From the NCBI GenBank assembly GCA_038030265.1, contig CM075939.1, positions 37,181,253 through 37,245,252 of the forward strand: 64,000 bases of DNA, given 5' to 3'. Of the stretch, positions 58,601 to 64,000 are shown piece after piece. The position numbers and the translations under genes are program-made. Source of the DNA: Corythucha ciliata. Lineage: Eukaryota; Arthropoda; Insecta; Hemiptera; Tingidae. Position 1 is the stretch's first letter. Each line of letters starts with the position of its first letter. The notes under the pieces are model-generated. The model did no database searches. It was not told the origin of the DNA and was given only the letters and a program-made list of their open reading frames with translations.

Positions 58601-61600
58601 CGAGTTTGGCTCTTACAAAACCAAATTTAACGATTCTAGCTCATTTGGAAACAAAACTTATCACATTCAAACGTTCAAAACAAAAGTTAACGGATTTGGC
58701 CGTGAACTTCGTGATTTTGAATTTTTGAATGCTTCAAACCAAATTTTAAAATTCAAATGTCGTGTTGTCTTCTTCGAAACCAGATTTCACGGATTACCTT
58801 CCATTCAGGATTTGGCTTTGTCAAAGCCCCAGTTTCACGTATTTGGCTCTTTCAAAACTGAATTTCACGGATCTCTCTTTCTTTTCTGATCAAAGTAGCC
58901 ATTTAAAAAAAAAAAAAATTACAGATGTTCCCTTCCACCAATCGTCAGTTCGTGATCAGATTGAACACATTTTTGAACAAAAAACTTACTCGGGTACATG
59001 GGGCTTAGCAGAAACGAGGAAGTAACATAAAAAATAAAAATCGCTGGAGACATTTTTTTTCTAAATAAAATGACTAAATATGACCAGGAATTGAATATTA
59101 GCGCGTAAATGATTGATTTCGATTTATAGCGAAATAATAAAACTTGCCAATTTTTTTTTGTTACCTTAAACGGCCGGTCTGTGACTCGTGACGTAACTAA
59201 AGGATCGTGACCCCTCCCAACCCTCCGCATCGTGACTGTTATCATGTGTTGCCCCTTCTTGACCATCCCCTTTCTCTAAAGTCCTATTGTTTGATTTGTG
59301 GGAAGCCATTGTGAAGGTTATGCGAAGGCTGTTATTGCGTCATCAGTCTATCTAGCCTATTTCAAATGGGTCCCGCAACCCAATAGTTTTAAAAATTAAT
59401 ACAAAAATATAGGGCCTGATTTTATGTGAACGGATCGTGATTTCATGAGTTTTGGTAACCAAGCTATCATGACGGCATGGTTTTGGAAAATGTGTTACTT
59501 CCTCATTAATAAAAGAAAATGAATTCTATATAATTATTTCATCGCGAACTGGAGGCTCGCGTTTCGACCTTGGTCAACTGAGTCTCCAGATCAAATTATT
59601 TGGTCTGCTTCCGAGAAATTACTATGCTCCGACTTTAAATTTAAGAAATTTCGATCAGAGTCCGCGACAAAATGCGTCCCGGGACGGTTGACGATACTAG
59701 AAATGTCCACTGTCGTGGCCAAATTAGCATAAAATGAACGAATTTGCAGTTTAAATGAGCTTGGGATGTCCGGTTTCAAGGTAGCATAGGCACTGCCACG
59801 TCCTAAGCACGGCAAAGCGGCACCGCAGCTGGGGTTTTTGTCCATGGATTGGCGGGAGTAGATTTTTACGGGTCACATTCCGGTCAAAATTGTCAAATAC
59901 TTGTCATCTGACCGGAATAGATTTTGACCAATGCCCAACACTACTTAGTAGTCTTGAGAATACATCGTACGCTCGGAAGAATTCTGGTACAACTCAACAA
60001 ATCGAAAGAGACCGTTGAACACTGATGACGAGTAGAAGACTCAGAAGAGCTCGCATTAGTTCAACTTTTTCTACGATTAACCACCAAATGCGAGGAAGTC
60101 TACGATAAAGAAGCTGTCCACTCATTATAATAAGCACTTTGTGCAATAAGCAATTTGTGTGATAAGGTCTTTAGTATAATGATGGACATACGGAAGCTGG
60201 TGAGAGTACACCTGATTTAGCGTCGATTTTACCATTGCAGTTTGTTCGACTTCTTGATTCTCGTGATAGCGAACATATCGTTGTGTACCCATCTTTGTTG
60301 CTTTTCGCCGTAAAACTGTTGACCGTAAAAGCTGAGAGCTTTTCAGAAAGGTGTTAAATGGGGACTAAGCAGACCGTTGGAAATATCACACAAATTTACA
60401 TCAAAGTGAGCTATCACCGACCGAAAATGTCCCTTCTCGCGGGACTCTGCAAAGGGTTGGAAATAATGGAGTGCCATTTTCAGGTAATTCCCCATTCCTT
60501 CTAGCCCCATTCAAAGTAGCTTGTATATTCCAAGTGGCACTGAAAGTCCTGAAAAATGGAAACGCATGAGTATCTGGTCAGCCTTCAAATGTTGTAATAT
60601 TTGGATTTCCTTGTTTTTCACTCTCTGGTAAAACAAAACGAATGTCAAAAGCGAGGTGCAACTAACAAGCATCCTGCTGCCGTTTTTTCTTCATAACTCG
60701 AAAACGATGCTTATGCTTATTTTATTGACATGAAATATTTCCCCAGCACGTTCATTCTAGAGGCCGAGAGGCCTCATTACGAGCTGTCGGGGAAAAATAC
60801 CACAAACGGGAAAAACAGGAACGCCGAATGTGGAAAAAACAGTATCGCGCCATAGCAACCGTATCTTGACGCATTTCCTCACAGGATCGTAATACTGCTC
60901 CAGATCCCTCCTTGCAACCAGCTGCATGAAGGGGCCTTTAGGGGACAATCCGAAAGATCCTCTGGAGTGGGCATCAACATGAGCTGAACCAAATTCAAGC
61001 ACAATACGAAAGGGCGCGATTTCAAAAGGAAAAACTGATATTACATGGTAATTAAACACTGGTAACAACCTTTTATGTCAATACTGGCTTGCATAAGCAT
61101 TCTTTTCAAGTTCAATATGAAGAAAAAACGGCAGTGGGATGTATAATTTCTTAGGGTATGTTTATGTAGGAGCGGTTACTAAAGAAAAGAGCTAAGAGGA
61201 GAGCCCTTCTAAGCTGATGAAGTGAGCCTAGAACTTTCACCACTCTCCTCTTCATCCATTCAGCTTCGAAAGATACATTTCCTTTGAAAACCAATATCAA
61301 AACGTTCTCTGATATGCTCTCCTCGCAGCTCACCTCTTTAGTCACCGCACCTAAATAAACTTACCCTTAGTTACTTGTCTCTCGATTTGACTTTCGTTTC
61401 CTTTAACCAGAGAGTGAAAAGCAAGGTAATCTAAGGCCAGTATTCATAGTCGCTACTTAAGTTAAAATTCTCCTAAGTAAAAGTCAATCCAGTTTTTGTT
61501 GGAATAAAATCATCTGTTTTGACGCCCGCTTAGGGAAATTTCAGTTTAAGAAATGTCTATGAATACGGGACTAAGGGCCGTATTCAGAAACCCTCCTTTA

Positions 61601-64000
61601 CGAAGCCTTTACTTAAAGAGTTGAAAAATGTAATGGTTTATGAAAATATGTCATCTGTTTTGAAGCGCTTAAAGGAGAAGTAACGGTTAAGGTTGGTTTC
61701 TGAATACGTCCCTAAATGTCGTACAACATTCAAAAGCTGACGAGCTACTCTTGTTTTCCCACTTTCCAGGACTTTCAGTGCCACTTGGAATAGACAAGTT
61801 ATCGGGGCTAGAAGGAATGGGGAATTTCTGAAAATGGCAATCCGTTATTTCCAGCCCGTTTACGGTCAGTGATAGCTCATTTTGATGTAAATTTGTGTGA
61901 TATTTCAAACGGTAAGCTTAGCCCCCATTTAACACCTTTCTGAAAAGCGCTCAGCTTTTACGGTCAACAGTTTTGCGGGGAAAAGCAAGAAAGATGGGTA
62001 CACAACGACTATGTTCGCTATCACGGGAACCAAGAAGTTGTCGAACAAACTGCATTGGTAAAATCGACGCTAAACCATGTGTACTCTCACCAGCTTCCGT
62101 ATGTCTATCATTATACGAAAGACCTAGTGCTTATCACAGACAGGCATACTTTTCATATTTCTCACACTAAATCAAGAATATTAAGAAATGGTACTTTTGG
62201 CCCCCCCTCCTATCAGTGTAACCGTTCGAGGGGGAATTGTGTGGAACTTTTTTGTTCACAATTTAATGCAAATACTTTTTGCTAAGAGAATTGTCTGCGC
62301 CGCTAAACCCTCCAGCTTTCAAGATATAAGCGAAAAACTGTGAAAACCCGAGATTTTTGGTCTTCCTACACCCCCCACTTCAAAACCCGACGCTCGGCGC
62401 CCTGTAACTTTCTACTACGTACTGTGGTGAGCAGATGGAACAATTTGGCGCTGGAACCAACTTGTTTTTCTTTTATGTTCGGGTGTTTAGCTAGTTTTAC
62501 GATTCGCTGTGGCATTTTTTGTGGTTTAAAATATTGGAGACTATAGCAAGATGCCTACTCCATGAAACAGTAGGGTGGGGTTTGTGAAAAGGCCCCATTC
62601 CCGGACCCAAATTATTCTCTCCACAGCCCTGCCCAGGCTTGTCGAGAGAGGGGGGACACTCGGCTCGTTATTCCAGGACCCGTCCTTCCTTGGGGACATG
62701 GATTTCCAAAATGGAGAAAAGGAAAGCTTCACTCACATTGAAGCCCTACTACATTGGAGTGCAACTGTGGTTGAGCTTTCTTTGTGCTTGAGGCTTTAAT
62801 GTGGTTTGGAACTTTGTTGTGGTTGGGGCTTTACTGTGTGGTTGGAGGTCCTAACTGTGGTTTGAGCTATGCTGTGGTCGGACCTTTGCTGTGGTTGGAC
62901 CATTGATGTGGTTGGACAATTGATGTGCTTGGACCCTTGCTTTAATTAGGCCTTCTTTGCAGTTGAAACGTTACTGCGGTTGGATGTCACTGTGATTAGA
63001 GGTTCTAACTGAGGGTATAGCTTGGACGTTGGACTTTGGAAAGTGGTTAAGTGCAGGCCTTTCATAAAAGAAGTTAGGGTGGTACCGAATCTGTGACTAA
63101 CCCAGGTGAAAGGGGCCCGTTGAGTTCCGTCCCAGGGCCCGAATTACGAAGGGGTAATATTTGAAATAACACGGGTGGTATCCACGTGGCAACCATTGTA
63201 ATTGTGATAGGATAACGCCGTGTTAAAATTATAACACCCCTTCGAACTTGCCCCCCTTTACGGCCCTGGCCCTGCCCCTAGTTAAAATGGTTTTTAACAT
63301 TAAACTGATTAACGATTACTAGTTGATTTAGACACCGTCCTACTTTTATCCTACTTCTTCGTACTAGGCGTCTCCGGAAACTAATTTTACATCTGGTGAC
63401 CCTACTGAAACCTAGTTTGAAAAATCTCACTCTTTAAAAAAAAAACTCTCCACTTATCTCATTTTCTCTGGTATAAATAGAATAACACCTCGTCCCGATT
63501 CCATTAGTCTTTAACTGCCCAGCAACAAATTGAACTTCTTACGAGGTTCTCTAGTTAAAAAGTTGGTGATTTACACATAAAGGTCCCCCTCATCGTTAGA
63601 GAAGGGTCGTATTTCGAAAAATGTAAAGACATCACATCCCTCCCACCCATGAACAACGACAACTTATGTTGCAATTAACAAACTTATTTGAATAGATAAA
63701 ACTGCTTAATGAGAGTACACTGAACTTTTAGAGATAAAACTCTTCTCTCACCTTATGTTGATGCCTTGATCTTTACCGAATTCGTCGACGTACACGTAAT
63801 TTTCAAGGCCGCGCAAATCGTAAATATGTTCTCTTGATGAGGTAACAACTCTTTCGCTCCCGTTTCTCACGAGATAATTCAATAGAAGAAGACTCTAAAC
63901 ATTAATTATAAAAAATAAATAAATAAAGTTCGCCACAATCACCTAGCGATAGATAAGACACGATTTCACTCTTTACCTTGTACGTCCGCCTCCAATTTTT
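46602..64000 (-). CDS. lqfR: EpsinR / Clint1 (liquid facets-Related), partial at 5' end
   Basis: EpsinR is an ENTH-domain clathrin adaptor acting at the trans-Golgi network and endosomes with AP-1. Exons: >64000-63977 (KNWRRTYK), 63894-63752 (SLLLLNYLVRNGSERVVTSS ... INIR), 55326-55084 (HKVKELIDFIQDDDRLRDER, KKAKKNKDKYVG), 55024-54921, 54834-54429 (IASPVKKIDLGAAANYG, VPDLFGDD, NDFGDFENAF), 54357-54218 (DDFADFSSAFS), 54153-53968, 46971-46735 (GSTWSNSGSLNIDLESLSLS) and 46657-46602 (GPSPISPTSFTQFAAFK, stop). Phases agree at every junction, giving 512 visible residues. The first three exons are the ENTH C-terminal half; the rest is a disordered tail with DFGDFE/FADF-type acidic-Phe motifs used for AP-1/GGA ear binding. 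Introns of 8.4 kb and about 7 kb flank the middle exons. A Tel2 exon sits in the 7-kb intron. Confidence 0.95.
47170..47830 (+). repeat. Family B minisatellite array (epsinR intron)
   Basis: About 20 decayed units (TTTGGCTCTTTCAAAA, AATTTCGTG phrases), antisense to epsinR. Confidence 0.6.
48060..48670 (+). pseudogene. Ty3/gypsy integrase C-terminal remnant
   Basis: In several frames, HRQLKAAIMGHPSMTWLQAL, LPLVFLGLPSVFQENLNTSP, then AELLVNH, PFIFQDLNKCSR, FTLLVNNKHLNVNTDRLKTG and RHVRFASEGLP. These are in the order of the integrase C-terminal region of gypsy elements that end in an RHVRF-type motif. It is a different lineage from the element at 35231-38783. It is broken by frameshifts, lies antisense in an epsinR intron, and is preceded by a G-run at 48005-48016. 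Confidence 0.75.
48700..49400. other. Intronic stretch, no feature recognised
   Basis: Contains short repeated phrases (AGTACTATACGTCACTG / AGTACTTTCCGTCACTG, and AACTAACTAACTAG) but no coding sequence or clear transposon end. Confidence 0.35.
49410..50125 (+). repeat. Family B minisatellite array, split by a SINE
   Basis: Decayed units at 49410-49740 and 49900-50120, interrupted by the SINE fragment at 49774-49890. Confidence 0.55.
49774..49890 (+). mobile_element. tRNA-derived SINE, 5'-truncated copy
   Basis: Matches the 3' part of the SINE at 50140-50447 (CCGAAACGCCCGCGTAGTAC, GAGCCCAAAGGAGGCTT, TGCCGGGTTCAAAGCCCGGC) and ends in an (AAC)n tail. It is in opposite orientation to that copy. 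Confidence 0.65.
50140..50447 (-). mobile_element. tRNA-derived SINE, longer copy
   Basis: Read on the minus strand from about 50447: a tRNA-like head (GCCTCGATGGTGTATTGTAA as A-box region, CCTAGGTTCGAAACTC as B box, about 50440-50365), then a body shared in part with 49774-49890, ending GGTTCGGAACCTGGCACC and a short A-rich tail. The tRNA fold is imperfect, so this is not called a tRNA gene. Confidence 0.6.
50490..50960 (+). repeat. Family A minisatellite array (epsinR intron)
   Basis: About 15 units. Three successive units around 50725-50840 (AGCGCTAATTCATGGCTA) are almost identical, which suggests recent local duplication. Confidence 0.7.
51277..51282 (-). terminator. Polyadenylation signal for the Tel2-containing transcript
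   Basis: AATAAA on the minus strand, about 150 nt beyond the Tel2 stop codon, allowing a transcript that ends before the epsinR tail exons. Confidence 0.5.
51431..53889 (-). CDS. Tel2: Tel2 / TELO2 body as a single large exon within epsinR
   Basis: TELO2 is the HSP90-linked TTT-complex subunit that stabilises PIKK kinases (ATM, ATR, mTOR, DNA-PK). An uninterrupted frame of 818 codons plus stop (human TELO2 is about 837 aa) carries the helical-repeat N-half (DVNWLCKHDPPAPLF, RFTAQDARYGNVMRSL), the acidic linker LDSDDDEFPPYD, which strongly resembles the TELO2 linker, and the conserved C-terminal region: HYVRDLIDCLAPNADPDRF, AVVQVHPGPIAEYLASEF, FAAVAGSFFFPLVRGN, LLKFVWPLRFHPLTTVR. There is no suitable ATG at the 5' end. 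The frame begins after acceptor GGTTAG (53890), whose phase 1 matches the epsinR donor at 53968 across a 78-nt intron, producing STSV-DVNWLCKHD. Drosophila Tel2 is known as a translational fusion with EpsinR. A minus-strand AATAAA at 51282-51277 follows the stop. Confidence 0.93.
53890..53967 (-). other. 78-nt alternative intron joining epsinR to Tel2
   Basis: GTGAGT donor after 53968 and AG at 53891-53890. The join makes GTT|GAT|GTA in frame (codon split G|AT). The size fits the window's usual short introns (58-84 nt). The acceptor has a weak pyrimidine tract. A better-looking CTGTAG acceptor at about 53930 is phase 0 and fits none of the adjacent donors. Confidence 0.6.
55770..56280 (+). 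repeat. Family C minisatellite array (epsinR intron)
   Basis: About 15 decayed units of the GCGAATAGTCAGTTTAGCCA type in the 8.4-kb intron. Confidence 0.65.
56540..56900 (+). repeat. Duplicated segment, copy 1 (insertion-free)
   Basis: Begins near GATTATGGTGAAAATTGCCA and contains family B units. The same sequence recurs at 57590-58440, where two MITEs interrupt it. Confidence 0.65.
56890..57552. mobile_element. Relative of the 2817-3873 TIR element
   Basis: AGTAGTTTCCGAGGGCGCCT at the left and GTAGGACGTCTGGTGACCCT at the right match the termini of 2817-3873. The interior again holds family B units (57000-57240). The outer left GTCACC bases are missing or diverged. Confidence 0.6.
57724..58050. 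mobile_element. Foldback MITE flanked by TTTAA
   Basis: 327-bp hairpin. It starts GGGGGCATGTCCTCG and ends GAATGCCCCC. Long internal pairing includes TCATATGAAACCTTAT / ATAAGGTTTCATATGA and TCCTCGAATTT / AAATTCGAGGA. TTTAA stands on both sides (57719-57723 and 58051-58055). The insertion-free counterpart is near 56670. Confidence 0.7.
58255..58346. mobile_element. Short MITE with TAA target duplication
   Basis: 92 bp with ends TGATGGATTTCACC and GGTGAAATTCACCA, flanked by TAA (58252-58254 and 58347-58349). The empty site is visible at about 56757-56766. Confidence 0.75.
58360..58890 (+). repeat. Family B minisatellite array
   Basis: Units of the TTTGGCTCTTTCAAAA, AATTTCACGG type, interrupted by an A/T-rich stretch at 58470-58515. 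Confidence 0.6.
58900..60140. other. Intronic stretch of epsinR, no feature recognised
   Basis: No coding homology and no clear repeats in the 8.4-kb epsinR intron between exons 63894-63752 and 55326-55084. Confidence 0.35.
60668..61141. mobile_element. Inner foldback element
   Basis: Ends CTGCCGTTTTTTCTTCATA (left) and TATGAAGAAAAAACGGCAG (right), with further pairing around GCTTATGC / GCATAAGC. It encloses a minus-strand 103-codon frame (60757-61068) that I do not recognise. Confidence 0.6.
61154..61366. mobile_element. PIF/Harbinger-like MITE, TTA duplication
   Basis: 213 bp. Ends GGGTATGTTTATGTAGG and CCTAAATAAACTTACCC; TTA at 61151-61153 and 61367-61369. Pairing continues into GCGGTTACTAAAG / CTTTAGTCACCGC. 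Confidence 0.7.
61435..61571. mobile_element. MITE with TAA duplication (first of a back-to-back pair)
   Basis: 137 bp. Ends GGCCAGTATTCATAG and CTATGAATACGGGAC; TAA at 61432-61434 and 61572-61574. Confidence 0.7.
61575..61712. mobile_element. MITE with TAA duplication (second of the pair)
   Basis: 138 bp. Ends GGGCCGTATTCAGAAACC and GGTTTCTGAATACGTCCC. It shares the TAA at 61572-61574 with its neighbour and has TAA again at 61713-61715. Confidence 0.7.
62755..63010 (+). repeat. G/T-rich minisatellite
   Basis: About 14 units of 17-19 bp of the type GCTGTGGTTGGACCTTT, imperfect, in the epsinR intron. Unrelated to families A-E. Confidence 0.7.
63310..63405 (-). mobile_element. One-ended fragment of the 2817-3873 type TIR element
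   Basis: On the minus strand it reads AGGGTCACCAGATGTAAAAT followed by TAGTTTCCGGAGACGCC and a GTAGGA block, i.e. the left end of the element. Confidence 0.55.

Larger units (their letters stand above)
60160..62140. mobile_element. Large foldback element with nested insertions
   Basis: Outer arms of about 430 bp, 60160-60598 and 61722-62140, are imperfect reverse complements (for example ATAATGATGGACATACGGAA / TTCCGTATGTCTATCATTAT and CAAGTGGCACTGAAAGTCCT / AGGACTTTCAGTGCCACTTG). The 1.1-kb interior holds another foldback (60668-61141) and three MITEs. Confidence 0.65.

Overview
This is eukaryotic nuclear DNA, most likely from an arthropod (possibly a crustacean or a non-drosophilid insect). 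All genes are split by GT-AG introns, many of them only 58-84 bp, and gene space is diluted by transposons, foldback elements and decayed ~30-bp minisatellite arrays. The arthropod call rests mainly on a Tel2 (TELO2) exon lying inside an epsinR gene, the arrangement known from Drosophila lqfR. The species cannot be named from this sequence.

Layout: (1) 1-1247, minus: 5' end of PPP2R2 (PP2A B55 regulatory subunit), running off the left edge. (2) 1.2-17.6 kb: no recognised gene. It holds a TIR transposon carrying a minisatellite, several arrays, and a Penelope-like element arranged as a 588-bp-arm palindrome with two hammerhead ribozyme cores and a 12-bp target duplication. (3) 17660-20860, minus: complete NECAP. 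(4) 20861-21218: short head-to-head intergenic region. (5) 21219-30938, plus: complete SUPV3L1 (mitochondrial SUV3 helicase), 13 coding exons, 774 aa; its 6.4-kb second intron holds a Merlin DNA transposon with 8-bp target duplication, arrays and MITEs. (6) 31-39 kb: arrays and a decayed Ty3/gypsy (Mag-like) element with very short LTRs. (7) 39392-40327, minus: 3' part of CMPK2. (8) 40.8-46.6 kb: LINE reverse transcriptase remnant and arrays. (9) 46602-64000, minus: epsinR (lqfR/CLINT1), running off the right edge, with the whole Tel2 body as one large exon at 51431-53889. The last shared epsinR donor fits in frame either to Tel2 (78-nt intron) or to the epsinR tail (about 7-kb intron).

Gene functions: NECAP and epsinR are both clathrin-adaptor accessory proteins, SUPV3L1 and CMPK2 both act in mitochondria, PPP2R2 and Tel2 act in phosphatase and PIKK-kinase signalling. 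I see no sign that these neighbours form a functional cluster. NECAP and SUPV3L1 probably share a bidirectional promoter.

The strongest unusual signals are the two-way epsinR/Tel2 splice arrangement, the hammerhead-bearing Penelope palindrome, and at least five sequence families of ~20-32-bp degenerate tandem repeats, some carried inside transposons. All exon boundaries were inferred by eye from reading frame, phase and homology recalled from family knowledge; nothing was confirmed by search.
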